DNA of 64,000 nucleotides from Auanema rhodensis (Eukaryota > Nematoda > Chromadorea > Rhabditida > Rhabditidae). The notes under the pieces are model-generated. The model made no database searches and was not told where the DNA came from. It saw nothing but the letters and a program-made list of their open reading frames with translations. Shown piece after piece: positions 42,799 through 55,020 of this stretch. Where the stretch lies: assembly GCA_964057225.1 (NCBI GenBank), contig OZ059895.1:10044001-10108000 (forward strand), written 5' to 3'. Both the position numbers and the translations under genes were made by a program. Positions within the stretch are counted from its first letter, which is position 1; each line of letters begins with the position of its first letter.

Positions 42799-43608
42799 TT
42801 TCAAATTTTTTTAACGATCATAACACGTTGAAAGTACGCCATACAGCTGAATTTCAATTTTATCTCTTCTGTAACAAATTTTTTCAATTTTTAAGCAGTT
42901 TTACTTGGATAGCTCAACCGAAGCAGAGCAAAATATCTACAATCTTATTTCTATATTACAGTTATAAACCAGTAGTTATTGAACCTTCATCTTAACTTTA
43001 CTGTTTCTATCTATTTCCTATCAAAACAAACATTGTTTAAACACTATGCAACTTTGAAACCCTTTTTAATTTATTGTTTTTGGAGCTCATAAGATTTGAT
43101 ATCATCGAGGGATCCTAATGGAACGTGGAAAATTACATAACTAACATTAAATTGGAAAAAAACTAAAACGAGGATAAGTATGTTAACCATTGAATATCAG
43201 ATATTTTCGCTTACGACCATACCACGTTAAAAGTACGCAATACAGCTGATTTTTAATTTTATCTCTTCCGTAACAAATGTTTTCAATTTTCAAGCATTTT
43301 AACTTAGATAGCTCAACCAAACGAGAGCAAATTATCTTCAATCTTATTTCTATATTGCAGTTATAAACCAGTAGTAAATGAACCTTCGTCTTGACTTCAC
43401 TGTTTTTATCTTTTTCCTATCGAAACAAACATTGTTTAAACACTATGCAACTGTGAAACCTTTTTTAATTTATTGTATTTGGAGCTCATAAGATTTGATA
43501 TCATCGAGGGATCCTGAAGGAACGTGGAAAATTACATAACTAACATAAAATTTGAAAAAAAACTATAACGAGGATAAGTAGGTAAACCATTGAATATCAG
43601 ATATTTTC

Positions 43609-43727
43609 GCTTACGACCATACCACGTTGAAAGTACGCCATCCCGTCCGATCTGGCAAGTCAAGCAACGTTGGGCCCGGTTAGTACTTGGATCGGAGACG
43701 GCTTGGGAATCCCGGGTGCCGTAAGCT
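43609..43727 (+). rRNA. 5S ribosomal RNA gene, consensus sequence with chimeric tail
   Basis: Full-length 119 nt matching the consensus, with T at nt 109 where its 4385-bp counterparts have A. It still has the chimeric long/short tail of that group. The most direct reading is that T109A arose within the chimeric-tail lineage, or that this copy was converted back. A candidate active gene. Confidence 0.92.
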
Positions 43728-45734
43728 TTTCAAATTTTTTTAACGATCATAACACGTTGAAAGTACGCCATACAGCTGATTTTCAATTTTATCTCTTCTG
43801 TAACAAATTTTTTCAATTTTTAAGCAGTCTTACTTAGATAGCTCAACCAAACGAGAGCAAATTATCTTCAATCTTATTTCTATATTGCAGTTATGAACCA
43901 GTAGGTAATGAACCTTCGTCTTGACTTCACTGTTTTTATCTTTTTCCTATCGAAACTAACATTGTTTAAACACTATGCAACTGTGAAACCTTTTTTAATT
44001 TATTGTATTTGGAGCTCATAAGATTTGATATCATCGAGGGATCCTGATGGAACGTGGAAAATTACATAACTAACATGAGATTGCAAAAAATCTAAAACGA
44101 GGATAAGTATGTTAACTATTGAATGTCAGATAATTTCGCTTACGACCATACCACGTTAAAAGTACGCCACACAGCTGATTTTTAATTTTATCTCCGTAAC
44201 AAATGTTTTCAATTTTCAAGCATTTTAACTTAGATAGCTCAACCAAAGGAAAGCAAATTATCTTCAATCTTGTTTCTATATTACAGTTATAAACCAGTAG
44301 TTATTGAACCTTCGTCTAGACTTTAGTGTTTTTATCTATTTCCTATCAAAACAAACATTGTTTAAACACTATACAACTATGAAAACTTTTTTAATTTATT
44401 GTATTTGGAGCTCATAAGATTTGATATCATCGAGGGATCCTGATGGAACGTGGAAAATTACATAACTAACATAAAATTTGAAAAAAAACTAAAACGAGGA
44501 TAAGTAGGGAAACCATTGAATATCAGATATTTTCGCTTACGACCATACCACGTTGAAAGTACGCCATACAGCTGATTTTTAATTTTATCTCTTCCGTAAC
44601 AAATGTTTTCAATTTTCAAGCATTTTTACTTAGATAGCTCAACCAAAGGAGAGCAAATTATCTTCAATCTTATTTCTATATTACAGTTATAAACCAGTAG
44701 TTATTAAACCTTCATCTTAACTTTACTGTTTCTATCTATTTCCTATCGAAACAAACATTGTTCAAACACTATGCAACTTTGAAACCCTTTTTAATTTATT
44801 GTTTTTGGAGCTCATAAGATTTGATATCATCGAGGGATCCTGTCGGAACGTGGAAAATTACATAACTAACATTAAATTGGAAAAAAAACTAAAACGAGGA
44901 TAAGTATGTTAACCATTGACAATCAGATATTTTCGCTTACGACCATACCACGTCAAAAGTACGCCATACAGCTGATTTTTAATTTTATCTCTTCCGTAAC
45001 AAATGTTTTCAATTTTCAAGTATTTTAACTTAGATAGCTCAACCAAACGAGAGCAAATTATCTTCAATCTTATTTCTATATTGCAGTTATAAACCAGTAG
45101 GTAATGAACCTTCGTCTTGACTTCACTGTTTTTATCTTTTTCCTATCGAAACAAACATTGTTTAAACACTATGCAACTGTGAAACCTTTTTTAATTTATT
45201 GTATTTGGAGCTCATAAGATTTGATATTATCGAGGGATCCTGAAGGAACGTGGAAAATTACATAACTAACATAAAATTTGAAAAAAAACTATAACGAGGA
45301 TAAGTATGTTAACCATTGACAATCAGATATTTTCGCTTACGACCATACTACGTTAAAAGTACGCCATACAGCTGATTTTTAATTTTATCTCTTCCGTAAC
45401 AAATGTTTTCAATTTTCAAGTATTTTAACTTAGATAGCTCAACCAAACGAGAGCAAATTATCTTCAATCTTATTTCTATATTGCAGTTATAAATCAGTAG
45501 GTAATGAACCTTCGTCTTGACTTCACTGTTTTTATCTTTTTCCTATCGAAACAAACATTGTTTAAACACTATGCAACTGTGAAACCTTTTTTGATTTATT
45601 GTATTTCGAGCTCATAAGATTTGATATTATCGAGGGATCCTGAAGGAACGTGGAAAATTACATAACTAACATGAAATTTGAAAAAAAACTATAACGAGGA
45701 TAAGTAGGTAAACCATTGAATATCAGATATTTTC

Positions 45735-45853
45735 GTTTACGACCATACCACGTTGAAAGTACGCCATCCCGTCCGATCTGGCAAGTCAAGCAACGTTGGG
45801 CCCGGTTAGTACTTGGATCGGAGACGGCTTGGGAATCCCGGGTGCCGTAAGCT
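45735..45853 (+). rRNA. 5S ribosomal RNA gene, C2T lineage
   Basis: Full-length 119 nt, C2T with GCTGAATTTC tail. The upstream unit has ACATGAAATTTG (near 45668), where the other C2T genes have ACATAAAATTTG; the only other copy with this spelling precedes the gene at 53973, which confirms the 8238-bp relationship. Confidence 0.92.
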
Positions 45854-46663
45854 TTTCAAATTTTTTTAACGATCATAACACGTTGAAAGTACGCCATACA
45901 GCTGAATTTCAATTTTATCTCTTCTGTAACAAATTTTTTCAATTTTTAAGCAGTTTTACTTGGATAGCTCAACCGAAGCAGAGCAAAATATCTACAATCT
46001 TATTTCTATATTACAGTTATAAACCAGTAGTTATTGAACCTTCATCTTAACTTTACTGTTTCTATCTATTTCCTATCAAAACAAACATTGTTTAAACACT
46101 ATGCAACTTTGAAACCCTTTTTAATTTATTGTTTTTGGAGCTCATAAGATTTGATATCATCGAGGGATCCTAATGGAACGTGGAAAATTACATAACTAAC
46201 ATTAAATTGGAAAAAAACTAAAACGAGGATAAGTATGTTAACCATTGAATATCAGATATTTTCGCTTACGACCATACCACGTTAAAAGTACGCAATACAG
46301 CTGATTTTTAATTTTATCTCTTCCGTAACAAATGTTTTCAATTTTCAAGCATTTTAACTTAGATAGCTCAACCAAACGAGAGCAAATTATCTTCAATCTT
46401 ATTTCTATATTGCAGTTATAAACCAGTAGTAAATGAACCTTCGTCTTGACTTCACTGTTTTTATCTTTTTCCTATCGAAACAAACATTGTTTAAACACTA
46501 TGCAACTGTGAAACCTTTTTTAATTTATTGTATTTGGAGCTCATAAGATTTGATATCATCGAGGGATCCTGAAGGAACGTGGAAAATTACATAACTAACA
46601 TAAAATTTGAAAAAAAACTATAACGAGGATAAGTAGGTAAACCATTGAATATCAGATATTTTC

Positions 46664-46782
46664 GCTTACGACCATACCACGTTGAAAGTACGCCATCCCG
46701 TCCGATCTGGCAAGTCAAGCAACGTTGGGCCCGGTTAGTACTTGGATCGGAGACGGCTTGGGAATCCCGGGTGCCGTAAGCT
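46664..46782 (+). rRNA. 5S ribosomal RNA gene, consensus sequence with chimeric tail
   Basis: Full-length 119 nt, identical to the gene 3055 bp upstream (43609), with the same chimeric tail (AGTCTTACTTAGATAG). Intact helix I, internal elements and T-runs make it a candidate active gene. Confidence 0.92.
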
Positions 46783-48789
46783 TTTCAAATTTTTTTAACG
46801 ATCATAACACGTTGAAAGTACGCCATACAGCTGATTTTCAATTTTATCTCTTCTGTAACAAATTTTTTCAATTTTTAAGCAGTCTTACTTAGATAGCTCA
46901 ACCAAACGAGAGCAAATTATCTTCAATCTTATTTCTATATTGCAGTTATGAACCAGTAGGTAATGAACCTTCGTCTTGACTTCACTGTTTTTATCTTTTT
47001 CCTATCGAAACTAACATTGTTTAAACACTATGCAACTGTGAAACCTTTTTTAATTTATTGTATTTGGAGCTCATAAGATTTGATATCATCGAGGGATCCT
47101 GATGGAACGTGGAAAATTACATAACTAACATGAGATTGCAAAAAATCTAAAACGAGGATAAGTATGTTAACTATTGAATGTCAGATAATTTCGCTTACGA
47201 CCATACCACGTTAAAAGTACGCCACACAGCTGATTTTTAATTTTATCTCCGTAACAAATGTTTTCAATTTTCAAGCATTTTAACTTAGATAGCTCAACCA
47301 AAGGAAAGCAAATTATCTTCAATCTTGTTTCTATATTACAGTTATAAACCAGTAGTTATTGAACCTTCGTCTAGACTTTAGTGTTTTTATCTATTTCCTA
47401 TCAAAACAAACATTGTTTAAACACTATACAACTATGAAAACTTTTTTAATTTATTGTATTTGGAGCTCATAAGATTTGATATCATCGAGGGATCCTGATG
47501 GAACGTGGAAAATTACATAACTAACATAAAATTTGAAAAAAAACTAAAACGAGGATAAGTAGGTAAACCATTGAATATCAGATATTTTCGCTTACGACCA
47601 TACCACGTTGAAAGTACGCCATACAGCTGATTTTTAATTTTATCTCTTCCGTAACAAATGTTTTCAATTTTCAAGCATTTTTACTTAGATAGCTCAACCA
47701 AAGGAGAGCAAATTATCTTCAATCTTATTTCTATATTACAGTTATAAACCAGTAGTTATTAAACCTTCATCTTAACTTTACTGTTTCTATCTATTTCCTA
47801 TCGAAACAAACATTGTTCAAACACTATGCAACTTTGAAACCCTTTTTAATTTATTGTTTTTGGAGCTCATAAGATTTGATATCATCGAGGGATCCTGTCG
47901 GAACGTGGAAAATTACATAACTAACATTAAATTGGAAAAAAAACTAAAACGAGGATAAGTATGTTAACCATTGACAATCAGATATTTTCGCTTACGACCA
48001 TACCACGTCAAAAGTACGCCATACAGCTGATTTTTAATTTTATCTCTTCCGTAACAAATGTTTTCAATTTTCAAGTATTTTAACTTAGATAGCTCAACCA
48101 AACGAGAGCAAATTATCTTCAATCTTATTTCTATATTGCAGTTATAAACCAGTAGGTAATGAACCTTCGTCTTGACTTCACTGTTTTTATCTTTTTCCTA
48201 TCGAAACAAACATTGTTTAAACACTATGCAACTGTGAAACCTTTTTTAATTTATTGTATTTGGAGCTCATAAGATTTGATATTATCGAGGGATCCTGAAG
48301 GAACGTGGAAAATTACATAACTAACATAAAATTTGAAAAAAAACTATAACGAGGATGAGTATGTTAACCATTGACAATCAGATATTTTCGCTTACGACCA
48401 TACTACGTTAAAAGTACGCCATACAGCTGATTTTTAATTTTATCTCTTCCGTAACAAATGTTTTCAATTTTCAAGTATTTTAACTTAGATAGCTCAACCA
48501 AACGAGAGCAAATTATCTTCAATCTTATTTCTATATTGCAGTTATAAATCAGTAGGTAATGAACCTTCGTCTTGACTTCACTGTTTTTATCTTTTTCCTA
48601 TCGAAACAAACATTGTTTAAACACTATGCAACTGTGAAACCTTTTTTGATTTATTGTATTTGGAGCTCATAAGATTTGATATTATCGAGGGATCCTGAAG
48701 GAACGTGGAAAATTACATAACTAACATAAAATTTGAAAAAAAACTATAACGAGGATAAGTAGGTAAACCATTGAATATCAGATATTTTC

Positions 48790-48908
48790 GTTTACGACCA
48801 TACCACGTTGAAAGTACGCCATCCCGTCCGATCTGGCAAGTCAAGCAACGTTGGGCCCGGTTAGTACTTGGATCGGAGACGGCTTGGGAATCCCGGGTGC
48901 CGTAAGCA
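48790..48908 (+). rRNA. 5S ribosomal RNA gene, C2T lineage with T119A
   Basis: Full-length 119 nt carrying C2T and a further change of the last base, T119A, so the 3' end reads GTAAGCATTTC. This removes the four-T run that overlaps the end of other copies, leaving only three Ts before the seven-T run. If transcribed, the primary transcript should extend about 10-15 nt further. The terminal helix itself is unaffected. Its only sister is at 57028. Confidence 0.9.
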
Positions 48909-48922
48909 TTTCAAATTTTTTT
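48908..48922 (+). terminator. Altered Pol III terminator behind the T119A gene
   Basis: The proximal TTTT seen behind other genes is ATTT here, leaving the T7 run at 48916-48922 as the first stop of four or more Ts. The same arrangement recurs at 57146-57160. Confidence 0.7.
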
Positions 48923-50119
48923 AACGATCATAACACGTTGAAAGTACGCCATACAGCTGAATTTCAATTTTATCTCTTCTGTAACAAATTTTTTCAATTT
49001 TTAAGCAGTTTTACTTGGATAGCTCAACCGAAGCAGAGCAAAATATCTACAATCTTATTTCTATATTACAGTTATAAACCAGTAGTTATTGAACCTTCAT
49101 CTTAACTTTACTGTTTCTATCTATTTCCTATCGAAACAAACATTGTTTAAACACTATGCAACTGTGAAACCTCTTCAATTTATTGCATTTGGAGCTCATA
49201 AGATTTGATATCATCGAGGGATCCTGATGGAACGTGGAAAATTACATAACTAACATGAAATTGGAAAAAAAACTAAAACGAGGATAAGTATGTTAACCAT
49301 TGAATATCAGATATTTTCGCTTACTTCCATACTACGTTAAACGTACGCCATACAGCTGATTTTTAATTTTATCTCTTCCGTAACAAATGTTTTCAATTTT
49401 CAAGCATTTTTACTTAGATAGCTCAACCAAAGGAGAGCAAATTATCTTCATTCTTATTTCTATATTACAGTTATAAACCAGTAGTTATTGAACCTTCATC
49501 TTAACTTTACTGTTTCTATCTATTTCCTATCGAAACAAACATTGTTTAAACACTATGCAACTTTGAAACCCTTTTTAATTTATTGTTTTTGGAGCTCATA
49601 AGATTTGATATCATCGAGGGATCCTGATGGAACGTGGAAAATTACATAACTAACATTAAATTGGAAAAAAAACTGAAACAAGGATAAGTATGTTAACCAT
49701 TGAATATCAGATATTTTCGCTTACGACCATACCTTGTTAAAAGTACGCCATACGGCTGATTTTTAATTTTATCTCTTCCGTAACAAATGTTTTCAATTTT
49801 CAAGCATTTTAACTTAGATAGCTCAACCAAACGAGAGCAAATTATCTTCAATCTTATTTCTATATTGCAGTTATGAACCAGTAGGTAATGAACCTTCGTC
49901 TTGACTTCACTGTTTTTATCTTTTTCCTATCGAAACTAACATTGTTTAAACACTATGCAACTGTGAAACCTTTTTTAATTTATTGTATTTGGAGCTCATA
50001 AGATTTGATATCATCGAGGGATCCTGATGGAACGTGGAAAATTACATAACTAACATAAAATTTGAAAAAAAAACTATAACGAGGATAAGTAGGTAAACCA
50101 TTGAATATCAGATATTTTC

Positions 50120-50238
50120 GCTTACGACCATACCACGTTGAAAGTACGCCATCCCGTCCGATCTGGCAAGTCAAGCAACGTTGGGCCCGGTTAGTACTTG
50201 GATCGGAGACGGCTTGGGAATCCCGGGTGCCGTAAGCT
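50120..50238 (+). rRNA. 5S ribosomal RNA gene, consensus sequence
   Basis: Full-length 119 nt matching the consensus, with long-type tail and both T-runs. It lies 1330 bp after the previous gene. The preceding A-tract is one base longer than usual (nine As near 50066), shared with the duplicate at 58358. Candidate active gene. Confidence 0.93.
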
Positions 50239-51447
50239 TTTCAAATTTTTTTAACGATCATAACACGTTGAAAGTACGCCATACAGCTGATTTTCAATTT
50301 TATCTCTTCTGTAACAAATTTTTTCAATTTTTAAGCAGTTTTACTTGGATAGCTCAACCGAAGCAGAGCAAAATATCTACAATCTTATTTCTATATTACA
50401 GTTATAAACCAGTAGTTATTGAACCTTCATCTTAACTTTACTGTTTCTATCTATTTCCTATCGAAACAAACATTGTTTAAACACTATGCAACTGTGAAAC
50501 CTCTTCAATTTATTGCATTTGGAGCTCATAAGATTTGATATCATCGAGGGATCCTGATGGAACGTGGAAAATTACATAACTAACATGAAATTGGAAAAAA
50601 AACTAAAACGAGGATAAGTATGTTAACCATTGAATATCAGATATTTTCGCTTACGACCATACTACGTTAAACGTACGCCATACAGCTGATTTTTAATTTT
50701 ATCTCTTCCGTAACAAATGTTTTCAATTTTCAAGCCTTTTTACTTAGATAGCTCAACCAAAGGAGAGCAAATTATCTTCATTCTTATTTCTATATTACAG
50801 TTATAAACCAGTAGTTATTGAACCTTCATCTTAACTTTACTGTTTCTATCTATTTCCTATCGAAACAAACATTGTTTAAACACTATGCAACTTTGAAACC
50901 CTTTTTAATTTATTGTTTTTGGAGCTCATAAGATTTGATATCATCGAGGGATCCTGATGGAACGTGGAAAATTACATAACTAACATTAAATTGGAAAAAA
51001 AACTGAAACGAGGATAAGTATGTTAACCATTGAATATCAGATATTTTCGCTTACGACCATACCACGTTAAAAGTACGCCATACAGCTGATTTTTAATTTT
51101 ATCTCTTCCGTAACAAATGTTTTCAATTTTCAAGCATTTTAACTTAGATAGCTCAACCAAACGAGAGCAAATTATCTTCAATCTTATTTCTATATTGCAG
51201 TTATGAACCAGTAGGTAATGAACCTTCGTCTTGACTTCACTGTTTTTATCTTTTTCCTATCGAAACTAACATTGTTTAAACACTATGCAACTGTGAAACC
51301 TTTTTTAATTTATTGTATTTGGAGCTCATAAGATTTGATATCATCGAGGGATCCTGATGGAACGTGGAAAATTACATAACTAACATGAGATTGCAAAAAA
51401 ACTAAAACGAGGATAAGTATGTTAACTATTGAATATCAGATATTTTC

Positions 51448-51566
51448 GCTTATGACCATACCACGTTGAAAGTACGCCATCCCGTCCGATCTGGCAAGTC
51501 AAGCAACGTTGGGCCCGGTTAGTACTTGGATCGGAGACGGCTTGGGAATCCCGGGTGCCGTAAGCT
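51448..51566 (+). rRNA. 5S ribosomal RNA gene, C6T lineage
   Basis: Full-length 119 nt with C6T and the unusual GTATGTTAACTATTG left flank, as at 28344. It lies 1328 bp after the previous gene. Unlike the 28344 unit, its spacer keeps the GTTTAAAC palindrome, so the 12-bp deletion there came after the C6T lineage formed. Confidence 0.92.
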
Positions 51567-53972
51567 TTTCAAATTTTTTTAACGATCATAACACGTTGAA
51601 AGTACGCCATACAGCTGATTTTCAATTTTATCTCTTCTGTAACAAATTTTTTCAATTTTTAAGCAGTTTTACTTGGATAGCTCAACCGAAGCAGAGCAAA
51701 ATATCTACAATCTTATTTCTATATTACAGTTATAAACCAGTAGTTATTGAACCTTCATCTTAACTTTACTGTTTCTATCTATTTCCTATCGAAACAAACA
51801 TTGTTTAAACACTATGCAACTGTGAAACCTCTTCAATTTATTGCATTTGGAGCTCATAAGATTTGATATCATCGAGGGATCCTGATGGAACGTGGAAAAT
51901 TACATAACTAACATGAAATTGGAAAAAAAACTAAAACGAGGATAAGTATGTTAACCATTGAATATCAGATATTTTCGCTTACGACCATACTACGTTAAAC
52001 GTACGCCATACAGCTGATTTTTAATTTTATCTCTTCCGTAACAAATGTTTTCAATTTTCAAGCATTTTTACTTAGATAGCTCAACCAAACGAGAGCAAAT
52101 TATCTTCAATCTTATTTCTATATTGCAGTTATGAACCAGTAGGTAATGAACCTTCGTCTTGACTTCACTGTTTTTATCTTTTTCCTATCGAAACTAACAT
52201 TGTTTAAACACTATGCAACTGTGAAACCTTTTTTAATTTATTGTATTTGGAGCTCATAAGATTTGATATCATCGAGGGATCCTGATGGAACGTGGAAAAT
52301 TACATAACTAACATGAGATTGCAAAAAAACTAAAACGAGGATAAGTATGTTAACTATTGAATGTCAGATATTTTCGCTTACGACCATACCACGTTAAAAG
52401 TACGCCACACAGCTGATTTTTAATTTTATCTCCGTAACAAATGTTTTCAATTTTCAAGCATTTTAACTTAGATAGCTCAACCAAAGGAAAGCAAATTATC
52501 TTCAATCTTATTTCTATATTACAGTTATAAACCAGTAGTTATTGAACCTTCGTCTAGACTTTAGTGTTTTTATCTATTTCCTATCAAAACAAACATTGTT
52601 TAAACACTATACAACTATGAAAACTTTTTTAATTTATTGTATTTGGAGCTCATAAGATTTGATATCATCGAGGGATCCTGATGGAACGTGGAAAATTACA
52701 TAACTAACATAAAATTTGAAAAAAAACTAAAACGAGGATAAGTAGGTAAACCATTGAATATCAGATATTTTCGCTTACGACCATACCACGTTGAAAGTAC
52801 GCCATACAGCTGATTTTTAATTTTATCTCTTCCGTAACAAATGTTTTCAATTTTCAAGCATTTTTACTTAGATAGCTCAACCAAAGGAGAGCAAATTATC
52901 TTCAATCTTATTTCTATATTACAGTTATAAACCAGTAGTTATTAAACCTTCATCTTAACTTTACTGTTTCTATCTATTTCCTATCGAAACAAACATTGTT
53001 TAAACACTATGCAACTTTGAAACCCTTTTTAATTTATTGTTTTTGGAGCTCATAAGATTTGATATCATTGAGGGATCCTGTCGGAACGTGGAAAATTACA
53101 TAACTAACATGAAATTGGAAAAAAAACTAAAACGAGGATAAGTATGTTAACCATTGAATATCAGATATTTTCGCTTACGACCATACTACGTTAAACGTAC
53201 GCCATACAGCTGATTTTTAATTTTATCTCTTCCGTAACAAATGTTTTCAATTTTCAAGCATTTTTACTTAGATAGCTCAACCAAACGAGAGCAAATTATC
53301 TTCAATCTTATTTCTATATTGCAGTTATGAACCAGTAGGTAATGAACCTTCGTCTTGACTTCACTGTTTTTATCTTTTTCCTATCGAAACTAACATTGTT
53401 TAAACACTATGCAACTGTGAAACCTTTTTTAATTTATTGTATTTGGAGCTCATAAGATTTGATATTATCGAGGGATCCTGAAGGAACGTGGAAAATTACA
53501 TAACTAACATAAAATTTGAAAAAAAACTATAACGAGGATAAGTATGTTAACCATTGACAATCAGATATTTTCGCTTACGACCATACTACGTTAAAAGTAC
53601 GCCATACAGCTGATTTTTAATTTTATCTCTTCCGTAACAAATGTTTTCAATTTTCAAGTATTTTAACTTAGATAGCTCAACCAAACGAGAGCAAATTATC
53701 TTCAATCTTATTTCTATATTGCAGTTATAAATCAGTAGGTAATGAACCTTCGTCTTGACTTCACTGTTTTTATCTTTTTCCTATCGAAACAAACATTGTT
53801 TAAACACTATGCAACTGTGAAACCTTTTTTGATTTATTGTATTTCGAGCTCATAAGATTTGATATTATCGAGGGATCCTGAAGGAACGTGGAAAATTACA
53901 TAACTAACATGAAATTTGAAAAAAAACTATAACGAGGATAAGTAGGTAAACCATTGAATATCAGATATTTTC

Positions 53973-54091
53973 GTTTACGACCATACCACGTTGAAAGTAC
54001 GCCATCCCGTCCGATCTGGCAAGTCAAGCAACGTTGGGCCCGGTTAGTACTTGGATCGGAGACGGCTTGGGAATCCCGGGTGCCGTAAGCT
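53973..54091 (+). rRNA. 5S ribosomal RNA gene, C2T lineage
   Basis: Full-length 119 nt, the 8238-bp-shifted copy of 45735, with C2T, GCTGAATTTC tail, the upstream TATTTCGAGCTC spelling and ACATGAAATTTG. It is 2525 bp after the previous gene because the duplication boundary adds one short monomer to the usual 2126. Confidence 0.92.
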
Positions 54092-54901
54092 TTTCAAATT
54101 TTTTTAACGATCATAACACGTTGAAAGTACGCCATACAGCTGAATTTCAATTTTATCTCTTCTGTAACAAATTTTTTCAATTTTTAAGCAGTTTTACTTG
54201 GATAGCTCAACCGAAGCAGAGCAAAATATCTACAATCTTATTTCTATATTACAGTTATAAACCAGTAGTTATTGAACCTTCATCTTAACTTTACTGTTTC
54301 TATCTATTTCCTATCAAAACAAACATTGTTTAAACACTATGCAACTTTGAAACCCTTTTTAATTTATTGTTTTTGGAGCTCATAAGATTTGATATCATCG
54401 AGGGATCCTAATGGAACGTGGAAAATTACATAACTAACATTAAATTGGAAAAAAACTAAAACGAGGATAAGTATGTTAACCATTGAATATCAGATATTTT
54501 CGCTTACGACCATACCACGTTAAAAGTACGCAATACAGCTGATTTTTAATTTTATCTCTTCCGTAACAAATGTTTTCAATTTTCAAGCATTTTAACTTAG
54601 ATAGCTCAACCAAACGAGAGCAAATTATCTTCAATCTTATTTCTATATTGCAGTTATAAACCAGTAGTAAATGAACCTTCGTCTTGACTTCACTGTTTTT
54701 ATCTTTTTCCTATCGAAACAAACATTGTTTAAACACTATGCAACTGTGAAACCTTTTTTAATTTATTGTATTTGGAGCTCATAAGATTTGATATCATCGA
54801 GGGATCCTGAAGGAACGTGGAAAATTACATAACTAACATAAAATTTGAAAAAAAACTATAACGAGGATAAGTAGGTAAACCATTGAATATCAGATATTTT
54901 C

Positions 54902-55020
54902 GCTTACGACCATACCACGTTGAAAGTACGCCATCCCGTCCGATCTGGCAAGTCAAGCAACGTTGGGCCCGGTTAGTACTTGGATCGGAGACGGCTTGGG
55001 AATCCCGGGTGCCGTAAGCT
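54902..55020 (+). rRNA. 5S ribosomal RNA gene, consensus sequence with chimeric tail
   Basis: Full-length 119 nt, copy of 46664; consensus gene body and chimeric long/short tail. Last of the eight chimeric-tail genes. Candidate active gene. Confidence 0.92.

Larger units (their letters stand above)
31405..43716 (+). repeat. 4385-bp higher-order repeat, two full copies and a partial third
   Basis: Approximate copies are 31405-35789, 35790-40174 and 40175-43716. Each full copy holds three 5S genes at fixed offsets (31784, 33910, 34839; 36169, 38295, 39224; then 40554, 42680 and 43609) with spacings 2126, 929 and 1330. Copies are nearly identical; an example difference is AGCTTAACC near 32812 against AGCTCAACC one period on. 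The third copy diverges at the 43609 gene, which lacks T109A. Left and right edges are estimated from where private markers cease to match. Confidence 0.88.
42680..48789 (+). repeat. Two tandem copies of a 3055-bp higher-order unit
   Basis: Genes at 42680 and 43609 recur at 45735 and 46664 (shift 3055), and the next C2T gene is at 48790. Private markers travel along: CTTGTTTCTATATTAC near 44269, 47324 and (after the larger duplication) 55562. The unit equals the 4385-bp unit minus 1330 bp, i.e. without one long and two short monomers, so it probably derives from that unit by an unequal exchange. Confidence 0.85.
45156..53108 (+). repeat. Segmental duplication, left copy (~7.95 kb)
   Basis: It matches 53394-61346 at a constant shift of 8238, including five 5S genes (45735, 46664, 48790, 50120, 51448) and private variants such as GAGGATGAGT (48350 and 56588), CAAGCCTTTTTAC and GCATTTC after one gene. 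The one difference I noticed is TACGGCTG near 49752 against TACAGCTG in the other copy. Left edge lies between 45156 and about 45226, because CGAAACAAAC changes to CGAAACTAAC beyond it. Right edge is near 53108, where ACATGAAATTGG faces ACATTAAATTGG. Confidence 0.88.

Noticed and set aside
49980-50174. 64-codon - strand open frame (also 58218-58412)
   Set aside because: It reads antisense through a 5S gene 5' half and satellite; the two copies are just the 8238-bp duplication.
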